Positions 45,901 through 49,991 of a stretch of 64,000 nucleotides of DNA are shown in pieces; position 1 is the first letter of the stretch; the number at the start of each line of letters is the position of its first letter. This DNA comes from Symbiodinium natans (taxonomy: Eukaryota; Sar; Dinophyceae; Suessiales; Symbiodiniaceae), in the NCBI GenBank assembly GCA_905221605.1, contig CAJNDS010000535.1, positions 132,001 to 196,000 on the forward strand, read 5' to 3'. The translations under genes and the position numbers were made by a program. The notes beneath the pieces were generated by a model that did not search any database, had not been told where the DNA came from, and saw only the letters and a list, made by a program, of their open reading frames with translations.

Positions 45901-47368
45901 TTGAGTACCGGCAACATGCCAGCAGATCCCTATTTCTCTAAGCCCTTTCAAAATCAATGCTGGAAGGAGGCCCCGGCGACCCTATGCCCTAAGCCGTAAG
46001 CCCTAAACCCTCAACCCTAAACCCTAAACCCTAAACCCTAAACGCAGCCAAACTCAGCCTGCTTGAAGGGCTGCTTTAGACCCAGGTAGGATGCCTGTAC
46101 AAGGAACGTACAAGACGTACGCAAGGCTCATGATGAAGGGTGAGAGAAGGGTTTTGGGATTTGGGTTTTGGGTTTGGGTTTACGAAAATAGGGGACACCC
46201 CCATATATATTACATAGATTCTCATCGTAGGACCCCCCGAAAATCAGGATACCCCTCATGTCGGAAACCCCATATTGTAACATTGTACCCTTTCCTGTTT
46301 TGTAACTTACGCCAAAACCCTAGAAGCCCTGGACTTAAGCAACCCGGATTGGGGATTCGGGCGGCGCCCCGTTTGGGCCCTGCTCGAAGCTCCGAAAGTT
46401 TGCGGGAGCCGCTTCCCTCCCTCTCCCGGCAAGCGCGGTCACCTCACGCCTGGGTTTTCGTCTGGGCGCCTATAAGTAGAATTATTATTGGGGTTCTACT
46501 TTTCGCAGGGTTCCTAGAATTAGATTCTCTTCTGTGGGAGGTATAGAAGCGGAGCTGGTGGTCCCATGCTTTGGGAAACACCCTCTTGAAGTCCCTAAAC
46601 CCCGAACCCCTAAACCCAACACCCTAAGTCCATAAGTCCTGCTTAAGCGTCTCGTGTTGTTGATCGCCAGGCAGGTCCAAACGTATCGAAGCAAGACGAA
46701 TCACAAATACAGGTTTCTTAAAGCCTCACGGGTAAACGCTTGCTGGTGATTTGTCATGTTCCCTAAACCCTAAACCCCTAAACCCTAAACCCTGAACCTT
46801 GAACCCTAAGCCCTGAACCCTAAACCCTAAACCCTAAACCCTAAACCCTAGGCTTGGGGGCTCTTGAAATCTGCAACAGGCGTTCAGCGAGGAACGGACC
46901 CAGACGTGGTACAGTAGGTCGGTCAGGACAAAGATGCCACCGACATTTCAAAACCCTAAAATCCCAAGCCCTAAGCCCTAAACCCTAAACCCTAAACCCT
47001 AAACCCTAAGCCGCGTGACATGCCTGACAGATTGGATCAGGGCTTCGCTGCTGACGGGTTGGTTTGGGAAGCACCTGTCGCTTCATTAAGGAAATATTGC
47101 TTAATATGAGTAGGGTTTATCTTACCGTTATTGGTGAGTGCATAAAAGGTTCCTTTTTACAATTGGTGAGTGTATATATTGGGTGTCCTTTTGGGGATAC
47201 AAGAAATATATACCCTGCGTCATATGAGTAAGGAGTCCTTAAGATAATTTCTGGACAATTCAAGAATGTTCCCTAAGAAAAGGGGCATTGGGCTCTTTGG
47301 GAGTTCTCGTTGAGGTGGAGAAACGCTTGCTCGCCAAAGATGCGCCGGCGTCCTCCCACGCTTCATGA
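21905..47368 (+). CDS. Ankyrin-repeat protein gene with N-terminal ubiquitin-like module, more than 30 exons
   Basis: The start is ATG 21905 and the stop is TGA 47366-47368. The first four exons join to MLSVRLVSGAEI... SVRTLKRHLSTLTGKPR, then FQQRLLCDG, then LPASLQLVLVPF. That is the ubiquitin-like module often found before ankyrin repeats in dinoflagellate proteins. Next comes a linker (SLKSAVESND, then VVETLLQLPHDPDIR) and about a dozen ankyrin repeats, each split over one to three exons. The repeats show the family pattern G-x-TPLH-x-A-x-x-G-H-x-x-VV-x-x-LL-x-x-GAD, for example GSTPLHLGCARGHLDV. Because that pattern fixes the number of residues across a join, most borders can be set: donors are mainly GC, acceptors AG|G. 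Ankyrin repeats bind proteins; partner and location are unknown. Exons between 45349 and 47314 are incomplete. Nearly all intron sequence is telomere-type repeat or small dispersed elements. Confidence 0.85.
22165..22318 (+). repeat. G-strand array of 8-base TTTAGGGG units
   Basis: Many consecutive GGTTTAGG units with four G (8-base period) passing into the normal 7-base unit. It lies in ankyrin intron 1. The shift in period is homogeneous, so it spread within the array. Confidence 0.95.
22362..22434 (+). CDS. Ankyrin gene exon 2 (ubiquitin-like module)
   Basis: Acceptor GGCCAG|GAC; NSVRTLKRHLSTLTGKPR, GT donor (GTCTAG). Joined to exon 3 it reads GKPRFQQRLL, the usual module sequence. Confidence 0.8.
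23336..23367 (+). CDS. Ankyrin gene exon 3
   Basis: Acceptor GCCAG|GA TTT; FQQRLLCDGC, GT donor (GTCGCA). Phase 1 in, 0 out. The first eight bases (GATTTCAG) also occur at 22452-22459, just before the TTTAGGG tract of the previous intron. Confidence 0.75.
24316..24390 (+). CDS. Ankyrin gene exon 4
   Basis: Acceptor CGCGAG|GTC; VLSDSDPLALPASLQLVLVP then FRDPE. LQLVLVPF closes the ubiquitin-like module. Donor probably GA (GACTAG). Confidence 0.75.
25322..25512 (-). repeat. C-strand array with a block of CCCCTAA units
   Basis: Six CCCCTAA units followed by about 20 CCCTAAA units, directly upstream of ankyrin exon 5. A similar start (CCCCTAA, then CCCTAAA) is at 32943-33080. Confidence 0.95.
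25524..25583 (+). CDS. Ankyrin gene exon 5 (linker)
   Basis: Acceptor AACAG|GAG; ESHLQSLKSAVESNDAQDSC, GC donor (GCTCTT). Phase 0. CCCTAAA array on the left, TTTAGGG array on the right. Confidence 0.7.
25875..26056. repeat. Inverted-repeat element ending at a 3' splice site
   Basis: Left arm AAGGAGGACACCTAGAAGGG (from 25875) and right arm AAGGTCCCTTGTAAGGGTTC (26011) with CTCCCTTAGTTCCTTGAT after it. The last bases run into GGTCGCAG, the acceptor of exon 6. A telomere-type block (CCTAAACCCTAAACCCG) lies between the arms. Related to the elements at 33957 and 34369. Confidence 0.7.
26057..26111 (+). CDS. Ankyrin gene exon 6
   Basis: Acceptor GTCGCAG|GTC; VVETLLQLPHDPDIRLEP, GC donor (GCCGGT), phase 1 out. 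DPDIRLEPG followed by GLPALAVAA from exon 7 leads into the first repeat. Confidence 0.8.
27120..27171 (+). CDS. Ankyrin gene exon 7
   Basis: Acceptor CGGAG|GC; GLPALAVAARHLGLTF. The donor is GT at 27172 or an earlier GC. CCCTAAA array on the left, G-rich repeats on the right. Confidence 0.65.
27288..27600 (+). other. Non-repeat insert inside intron 7 with an open frame
   Basis: Plus-strand frame includes KVWQKALLQSFTGFCKQRPL. Not repeat, not ankyrin, no clear splice sites. It may be part of a dispersed element, since AATTTAAGAGCCTCCGGCTC follows at 27727. Confidence 0.2.
28275..28307 (+). CDS. Ankyrin gene exon 8
   Basis: Acceptor CCCAG|G CAT; HDCAGPIEIL then Q, with a GC donor (GCTGGG) that gives a near-perfect register with LEARADIER of the exon at 30226. 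The frame stays open to 28330, so a later donor is possible. Confidence 0.6.
28340..29110 (+). repeat. Longest G-strand array: TTTAGGG mixed with TTTGGGG
   Basis: About 770 bases of TTTAGGG and TTTGGGG heptamers with rarer TTAGGGG, TTTCGGG and TTAATTAGGG breaks. Blocks recur in the same order (for example TTTAATTAGGG near 28400 and 28772), so the array partly grew by duplicating longer segments. It starts right after exon 8. Confidence 0.95.
29463..29620. repeat. Two diverged copies of a 45-bp segment, 103 bp apart
   Basis: CTGCAGAACGATATGGGACA at 29463 and CTGCAGAACAATATGGGACA at 29566 both continue CGCAGA(G/A)AAC. The first translates to LQNDMGHAENNNAN and the second to LQNNMGHAENDNPN, with shared coding look. 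Probably an old coding relic that duplicated. Confidence 0.6.
29828..29873 (+). CDS. Candidate extra ankyrin gene exon
   Basis: Acceptor GTTCAG|GT; REDPSRPLIPNFVK with a GA donor that would join in phase to the exon at 30226. The ankyrin register is better without it, so it may be skipped or false. Confidence 0.3.
30226..30286 (+). CDS. Ankyrin gene exon (LEARADIER...)
   Basis: Acceptor CCAAAG|G CTC; LEARADIERVHSNGLTALHI, GC donor (GCGCCC). Joined to the next exon it gives TALHIAINLGHIDVV, the exact repeat length. Confidence 0.85.
31018..31320. repeat. Dispersed element with direct repeat TTTGAAGCAAGCTTGC
   Basis: TTTGAAGCAAGCTTGCACGA followed by CTTAAAAA occurs at about 31049 and 31285, with a third partial copy at 31099 next to poly-G and poly-C. 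The reverse complement (TTTTTAAGCCGTACAAGCGT and CCGTGCAAGCTTGC) appears at 51897-52020. Confidence 0.7.
31517..31582 (+). CDS. Ankyrin gene exon (AINLGHIDVV...)
   Basis: Acceptor CCAAAG|GCG; AINLGHIDVVRCLVSFRANP then EK, GC donor (GCTAAA). Phase 0. Confidence 0.85.
31664..31678 (+). CDS. Possible ankyrin gene micro-exon
   Basis: Acceptor GCAAAG|GTC, VPSSA, then GT. About five residues are needed between ANPEK and IPMTTA, and this would nearly supply them. Low confidence because of its size. Confidence 0.25.
31789..31824 (+). CDS. Ankyrin gene exon (IPMTTASEFG)
   Basis: Acceptor CGCAAAG|ATC; IPMTTASEFGFG lines up with TPLHLAAxxGH. GT donor at 31825. The second half of this repeat was not found before the next exon. 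Confidence 0.55.
32142..32171 (+). CDS. Ankyrin gene exon (ATKTGTTPLC)
   Basis: Acceptor TGCCAG|GCC; ten codons, GC donor (GCGCCT). Joined to VASVRGHLDL it keeps exact ankyrin spacing. Confidence 0.75.
32228..32590. repeat. Dispersed element with GC-rich inverted ends and poly-G/poly-C core
   Basis: Starts AATTTAAGAGCCTCCGGCTC, has CCGCCGACCC on the left and GGGTCGGCG on the right, and long G and C runs inside. The section near 32370-32470 matches 56180-56280 closely. Left-end copies recur at 27727 and 51174. On the minus strand both larger copies encode a similar peptide, FPWR(N/A)RPPTPR with DxRRFR after it, so it may carry an old coding piece. Confidence 0.75.
32775..32912. repeat. Dispersed TTATAAGT element, copy 3
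   Basis: Contains GTACTTAG, TAGCAAGCCCCTTAAGT, GGGCTATAAGTACAG and ends near AAGTACCCCGAATCTGCAAG; same order of blocks as the copies at 17350 and 42758. Confidence 0.6.
33285..33332 (+). CDS. Ankyrin gene exon (VASVRGHLDLVRV...)
   Basis: Acceptor ATCAAG|GTG; VASVRGHLDLVRVLVE, GC donor (GCAGGG). Joined to GGADMKRVDL it gives LVEGGAD. Confidence 0.85.
33647..33704 (+). CDS. Ankyrin gene exon (GGADMKRVDLGGASPLHMA)
   Basis: Acceptor CTCCAG|GGT; GC donor (GCCCCT) in phase 1. Joined to the next exon it gives SPLHMACFFGHFHL, the exact repeat spacing. Confidence 0.85.
33957..34076. repeat. Palindromic element with 24-bp perfect inverted ends
   Basis: AAGGAGGGACCCTTAGAAGG at 33957 is the exact reverse complement of the block ending at 34076 (CCTTCTAAGGGTCCCTCCTT), and the match extends to 24 bases. 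AT-rich middle. Family member of the elements at 25875 and 34369. Confidence 0.9.
34369..34544. repeat. Inverted-repeat element ending at a 3' splice site
   Basis: Begins GGGATCAAAGGAGGGACC and ends CTTAATCCCTTGATCCCAG; GGGATCAA and TTGATCCC are exact inverted ends. The final CAG is the acceptor of the next ankyrin exon. An (AT)n run lies in the middle. Confidence 0.7.
34545..34585 (+). CDS. Ankyrin gene exon (FFGHFHLAKWLAQ)
   Basis: Acceptor ATCCCAG|GC; GC donor (GCCTTT). CAGGCC occurs at both ends of the next intron. Joined: WLAQAGADC. Confidence 0.85.
35132..35175 (+). CDS. Ankyrin gene exon (AGADCHLPDFRGATP)
   Basis: Acceptor GACCAG|GCC; GT donor (GTTCCC) in phase 2. Joined: GATPFHIACSSGEL. 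CCCTAAA-type left, TTTAGGG right. Confidence 0.85.
35776..35809 (+). CDS. Ankyrin gene exon (FHIACSSGELQ)
   Basis: Acceptor GCTCAG|G TTT; GC donor (GCTCGA). Joined: SSGELQIVRWLL. CCCTAAA left, TTTAGGG right. Confidence 0.85.
36365..36419 (+). CDS. Ankyrin gene exon (IVRWLLAHHADVNMPCTD)
   Basis: Acceptor GCCCAG|ATC, one of the few acceptors not followed by G; GC donor (GCACCT) in phase 1. Joined: CTDGSTALLLA. CCCTAAA left, TTTAGGG right. Confidence 0.9.
36935..37055 (-). repeat. (CCCTAAA)n array
   Basis: About 16 perfect units inside an ankyrin intron; comparable perfect arrays at 37950-38080, 41405-41492, 43990-44135 and 45798-45875. Confidence 0.97.
37498..37530 (+). CDS. Ankyrin gene exon (STALLLASSQ)
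   Basis: Acceptor ACTCAG|GC; GC donor (GCTGGG), phase 1 in and out. Joined: ASSQGSAGVVRLLIE, exact spacing. AGGCT occurs at both borders of the next intron. Confidence 0.85.
38112..38176 (+). CDS. Ankyrin gene exon (SAGVVRLLIEHRADL...)
   Basis: Acceptor CGCGAG|GC; SAGVVRLLIEHRADLTITDH then Q, GC donor (GCCGGG). CCCTAAA left, TTTAGGG right. Confidence 0.9.
38560..38885 (+). repeat. G-strand telomere-type array
   Basis: Eighteen or so near-perfect TTTAGGG units, then a higher-order part with TTTAGAAGGG inserted at regular intervals, then degenerate units. It lies inside one intron. Confidence 0.95.
38931..38955 (+). CDS. Ankyrin gene exon (GMSPLHRA)
   Basis: Acceptor GTGCCAG|GGC; 25 bases, GC donor (GCTCCT). 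Joined: SPLHRASSDGQLEIV. It sits between G-strand on the left and C-strand on the right, the reverse of most exons. Confidence 0.8.
39084..39164 (+). CDS. Ankyrin gene exon (SDGQLEIVRVLLDAGDDL...)
   Basis: Acceptor CCAAG|GC; SDGQLEIVRVLLDAGDDLDR then PGKNGR. Donor read as GA (GACCGG). AGGACCG occurs at both borders of the next intron. Confidence 0.9.
39405..39640. repeat. Diverged minisatellite, TTCG-rich unit of about 16-18 bp
   Basis: Motifs TTCGGTCAAAA, TTCGTTCAAAAG and TTCGATCAA recur about every 17 bases, with many substitutions; a small outlier lies at 40150-40200 (GCTTCGTTCAAAACGTTCGG). Both open frames in it are repeat translation. It is the only repeat of this type in the window. 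Confidence 0.75.
39873..39992. repeat. Dispersed element pair, copy 1 (with 50770-50886)
   Basis: GGTTCTTAAGG...GGGGTATGTAACCC...TCCCTAAGG and GGTACCTACCCCCT occur in the same order at 39873-39992 and 50770-50886 with small differences. C-rich second half. Confidence 0.75.
40519..40545 (+). CDS. Ankyrin gene exon (PLHLASGQ)
   Basis: Acceptor TGGCAG|GA; 27 bases, GC donor (GCTTCC). Joined: GRGPLHLASGQGHVNVV, exact spacing. Confidence 0.85.
40919..40983 (+). CDS. Ankyrin gene exon (HVNVVRALLYLGADKSK...)
   Basis: Acceptor CACGAG|GC; HVNVVRALLYLGADKSKRDS then E, GC donor (GCCAAG). Confidence 0.9.
41534..41581 (+). CDS. Ankyrin gene exon (GSTPLHLGCARGHLDV)
   Basis: Acceptor CGACAG|GGC; 16 codons, the clearest ankyrin core here; GT donor (GTGCTT). 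Joined: GHLDVVRLLIKYGAD. CCCTAAA left, TTTAGGG right. Confidence 0.92.
41960..41995 (+). CDS. Ankyrin gene exon (VRLLIKYGADKD)
   Basis: Acceptor ACCGAG|GTA; GC donor (GCTGAA). The following intron is only 77 bases and almost wholly CCCTAAA-like repeat. Confidence 0.88.
42073..42128 (+). CDS. Ankyrin gene exon (DADQQGSTPAMVASSCGH)
   Basis: Acceptor CCCAAG|GAC; GC donor (GCGCCA) in phase 2. Joined: CGHLKVVRFL, exact spacing. Confidence 0.88.
42614..42668 (+). CDS. Ankyrin gene exon (KVVRFLVQAGADSRGLSE)
   Basis: Acceptor AGTCAG|G AAG. The frame stays open into the TTTAGGG tract. The donor is not fixed: a GC at 42667 or later sites. CCCTAAA left, TTTAGGG right. Confidence 0.8.
42758..42883. repeat. 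Foldback TTATAAGT element with both ends visible
   Basis: Left end CTTGGAGGTTCATGGGTGCT and right end AGTACCCTGAACCTCCAAG are inverted copies (about 22 bases, few mismatches). AT-rich centre with TATAAGT and TTATAA blocks. It defines the family of copies at 17350, 18815 and 32775. Confidence 0.85.
43527..43547 (+). CDS. Possible ankyrin gene micro-exon (GTGTELV)
   Basis: Acceptor GGAGAG|GGA, 21 bases, GC donor (GCAGCG). Placed before EPAGEGHLD it gives TELVEPAGEGHLD, which matches TPLHLAAxxGH in spacing. Confidence 0.4.
44206..44475 (+). other. Non-repeat insert with overlapping open frames
   Basis: Three plus-strand frames are open; one reads RPMWKDFGRRMCPYNCLLGQ and ends in a stop. It is GC-rich, not repeat and not ankyrin. 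I cannot tell whether it is a coding relic. Confidence 0.25.
45322..45348 (+). CDS. Ankyrin gene exon (EPAGEGHLD)
   Basis: Acceptor GTGCCAG|GAG; GC donor (GCTGAG). A C-rich stretch lies on the left and a TTTAGGG array from 45410 on the right. Confidence 0.55.
45349..47314. other. Ankyrin gene introns with unresolved small exons
   Basis: At least two more exons are needed before the last one. Weak candidates: 46036 (KLSLLEG after CGCAG), 46896 (VQRGTDPDV after CAACAG), 46931 (DKDATD after GGTCAG) and 47028 (SLLTGWFGKHL after GACAG). A GC-rich open segment at 46340-46480 (reading SLREPLPSLSRQARSPHAWV) is unexplained. A dispersed repeat lies at 47134-47225. Confidence 0.4.
47134..47225. repeat. 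Dispersed element pair (with 3641-3735)
   Basis: GGTGAGTG...TTCCTTTTTA, ATTGGTGAGTGTATAT and GGGTGTCCTTTTGGGG(A/G)TACAAGAAATAT occur in the same order at 3641-3735 and 47134-47225, about 85% alike. It contains two spaced GGTGAGTG motifs. Confidence 0.8.
47315..47368 (+). CDS. Ankyrin gene last exon (stop codon)
   Basis: Acceptor GTTGAG|GTG; VEKRLLAKDAPASSHAS then TGA. VEKRLLAKDAP fits the end of an ankyrin repeat (VVxxLLxxGAD). Confidence 0.65.
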   Translation: MEKRLLAKDAPASSHAS

Positions 47369-47810
47369 GCCATATGCCCCAAAACCCTAAGCCCTCAGCC
47401 CATCTCAGCCCTAAACCCTAAACCCTGAACCCCTAACCCCTAAACCCTAAGCCGTCAACCCGAAACCCCAAGCCCTAAGCTCTAAGCCCATTGTTGTGTT
47501 AGAACACCAACCCTCAGCTTGGTAGAGACCTTGCCAAGAGACTCTAGAACCTATTCGGGTTTAGGGTTTAGGGTTTAGGGTTTAGGGTTTAGGGTTTAGG
47601 CCTAGGGTTCAGGGACCCTCAACCCCAAGACCGACCTTATGGGGCTTGAGACAGTGTTGGGGTTCAGGGATTTATGGCAGGAGTGGTCAGGTTTAGGGTG
47701 AAGGTTTAGGGTTTAGGGTTTAGGGTTTAGGGTTTAGGGTTTAGGGTTTAGGGTTTAGGGTTTAGGGCGTGGGTTCAGGACATAGGCTCTGAGGTTCTGG
47801 TCCTGAACAG

Positions 47811-47948
47811 GACTGTTTCGTATGGCCAAAGGTCGCCGTACTTGCCTGCGAGCGAAAAAACCGCGTGGAAGACGAGCCGAAATCGAGCTGCATCGCGAGA
47901 GGCAAAACGTACGGAACTGGGCGGTTGCACTGCAGATCTCTTGTATGG
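47811..47948 (+). CDS. Basic gene exon 1
   Basis: ATG 47822 opens MAKGRRTCLRAKKPRGRRAE and the frame runs on through IELHRERQNVRNWAVALQIS to a GT donor (GTATTC). The frame is also open upstream to an acceptor (GAACAG|GA), so this could be an internal exon. A TTTAGGG array lies on the left. Confidence 0.65.
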
Positions 47949-49991
47949 GTATTCCCAAAGCCTTGTCTAGGTTTGGAGTTTGGGACTCAGGATTTGTCTA
48001 GGGGTTTAGAGTTTGGAGTTCAGGGTTTAGGTTTCAGGGTTCGGAGCTTAGGCCCAGGTTCCCTCTTCTCTACTCGGATGCTCAAAAGAGCTCGTCTGAA
48101 CCAGCGCGCTGCGGTTGAACCGCGCTTCGGCCGTCAACTTGAAAGATGGGACCTGTACATGTATGACATGCTCATGGTTATGCCCTCGCAAGACAATAGA
48201 GAGAGACCCAGGGAAGAAGGCCGAACACTCTGGAAGGAGTTTGTAAGTTTTTTTACCTCAAAGAGGAAGAAGCGGAGAGAGAGGGAGAGAGAGAGACAAA
48301 GGGAGAACACGATGACATGCTGGAAAAGAAAACTGAGAGACAGAGAGAGGGAGAGAGACAGATAGGCAGACGAAATAAGAAGAGAGGGGAGGTAGATGGA
48401 GGGAATGACATGCGCACCAAACAGGGCAAGCAAACAAGGAAAGAAACGGTGCGCCACGCCTCCACCCTAACTCTAAACCGTAACGCCTAAATTCTACAGA
48501 GGTCAAAGTCGACCCTCGCATCTTCAGCAGGCGGCTGGGGAGCGCTGGGGGGCTCTGGTTTAGGGTTTAGGGTTTAGGATTTAGGGTTTAGGGTTTAGGG
48601 TTTAGGGTTAGGGTACATAAGTACCAACCTGATCAATCCGAGACGTCTAAAGATAAGCCTTCCAACTCGAGGGCTTGCAGCCTTTAATAGGGTACGTGTC
48701 TGTGTGTCTCTTCTACTTATTTTTCTAAGGTTCCCAAGGATTACGACCTTCAACCCTGAACCTGGAACCTAAACCCCTGAATCTTAAATCCTGAGCCTAT
48801 AACTCCGCATGCCCTCACAAACCCCGAATTCACGAAAACAAACCCTATAACCCCATATCCCTCAAAGCCTAAACCCTAAACCCTAAATAAACCCTAAGCC
48901 CAAAGGCCTAAGTGAAGAAGGGGGTTTAGGGTTTAGGGTTTAGGGTTTAGGGTTTAGGGTTTAGGTTTAGGGTTTAGGGCAAAGTTTAGGGTTTAGGGTT
49001 TAGGGTGCTATAAGTTTCCGAGACGAGGCCCATTAGGGTTCCAAAGGGTTCAAAGTTGCCAACTTTGTAATGTCGAAGTACAGTCGAAGTACACCGGTTC
49101 AGGGTTTAGGGTTTAGGGTTTAGGGTTTGAACTTGGGAGACTTTCGCTCTTCGCTCTCCTCAGGGCCGTCTTAGGACCCTACGGGCCAATGCAGGATGGT
49201 GACAGGTCCAGCAGTTCCAGCAGTTCGAACTTGGAGGACGGCCACGACGCGTTGTGGTCCACTTTAACTGAAGCGCACTTTGGGCGCCGCATTTCCAGCT
49301 ATGAGACCTTTCGGCGACGGTGGAACATGCATTGGTGTGGCATGCTGCACATGCGCGAGAAGATCAGCATGATTCAGCACCCCCCTTAAACCCTAGAACC
49401 ATTAAACCCTAGAGCCCGAACACCCTAGAACCCTAGAACAAGTTGAAAGTTTGCACCCTGAACCCTAAATCCTAAGCTCTAAGCCCTGAACCCTAATCTC
49501 TAAGCCCTAAACCCTAAACCCCATACCCCAAACCCCAAACCCCAAACCCTTAACCCTTAACCCTAACCCGCAGCTCTAGGTGCGGGGCCTTGTGTTGGTG
49601 ATGCTCGGGGCTGTCTACGGAGCTGGAGTTCGCGTCCGCGGTTTAGGGGACCCTATAAGCCCTCAACCCTCGGCCCTAAATCCTAAACTGCTCAGCCAAC
49701 ATCCTGAGAAGGTCTGCGCCCTTGGCATCGCTCGCCCGCGAGAGGCCGGCGCTAAGCCCGAAGCCTTAAACCCTGTTCACCTGAGAGGAACAGAGTGGAT
49801 GCTTGTTTCTTTTTCTTAGGGGTTGGATGTCCCATTAGAAGACCTATCAAGCAAAACGGCTTCCTTTTTGTTCCTTTTTGTGTTTTTGTTTTCCAAGTTT
49901 CTCTCGTAGACCTTACACGGAGGGTTCCGTTCCGGATGAAGGTTTCGTGGCGCTGAAGTACGCAAACCCATGCTTAAAAGATCCAACATAG
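47811..49991 (+). CDS. Basic protein of unknown function, five exons, about 220 residues
   Basis: Exons 47811-47948, 48058-48242, 48502-48557, 49164-49376 and 49910-49991 agree in phase at every join. Counting from ATG 47822 they give 221 codons with TAG at 49989-49991. Residues 1-22 are very basic (MAKGRRTCLRAKKPRGRRAE), perhaps nuclear or RNA-binding. A Ser run (RSSSSSSSNLEDG) and Arg/Trp-rich segments follow (FRRRWNMHWCGM). No domain recognised. The second exon ends in a GTAAGT donor and the last is preceded by a long T-rich tract, more conventional signals than in the ankyrin gene. The fourth intron would use a GC donor; otherwise the fourth exon stops at TAA 49387. Confidence 0.7.
48058..48242 (+). 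CDS. Basic gene exon 2
   Basis: Acceptor GCCCAG|GT; SLFSTRMLKRARLNQRAAVE through to GRTLWKEF, GTAAGT donor. Phase 1 in, 0 out. Confidence 0.75.
48502..48557 (+). CDS. Basic gene exon 3
   Basis: Acceptor ACAGAG|GTC; VKVDPRIFSRRLGSAGGL, GT donor at the first TTTAGGG of the tract. Phase 0 in, 2 out. Confidence 0.65.
49164..49376 (+). CDS. Basic gene exon 4
   Basis: Acceptor CCTCAG|G; VLGPYGPMQDGDRSSSSSSS through to MREKISMI. GC donor (GCACCC) in phase 2, or a stop at 49387 if not spliced. Confidence 0.75.
49910..49991 (+). CDS. Basic gene exon 5 (stop codon)
   Basis: T-rich tract then TCTCGTAG|A; PYTEGSVPDEGFVALKYANP then CLKDPT and TAG. Phase 2 in. Confidence 0.6.

Noticed and set aside
48258-48521. 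Ser/Leu-rich minus-strand frames over 48250-48520
   Set aside because: Shadow of the GAGA-rich stretch after the GTAAGT donor of the basic gene.
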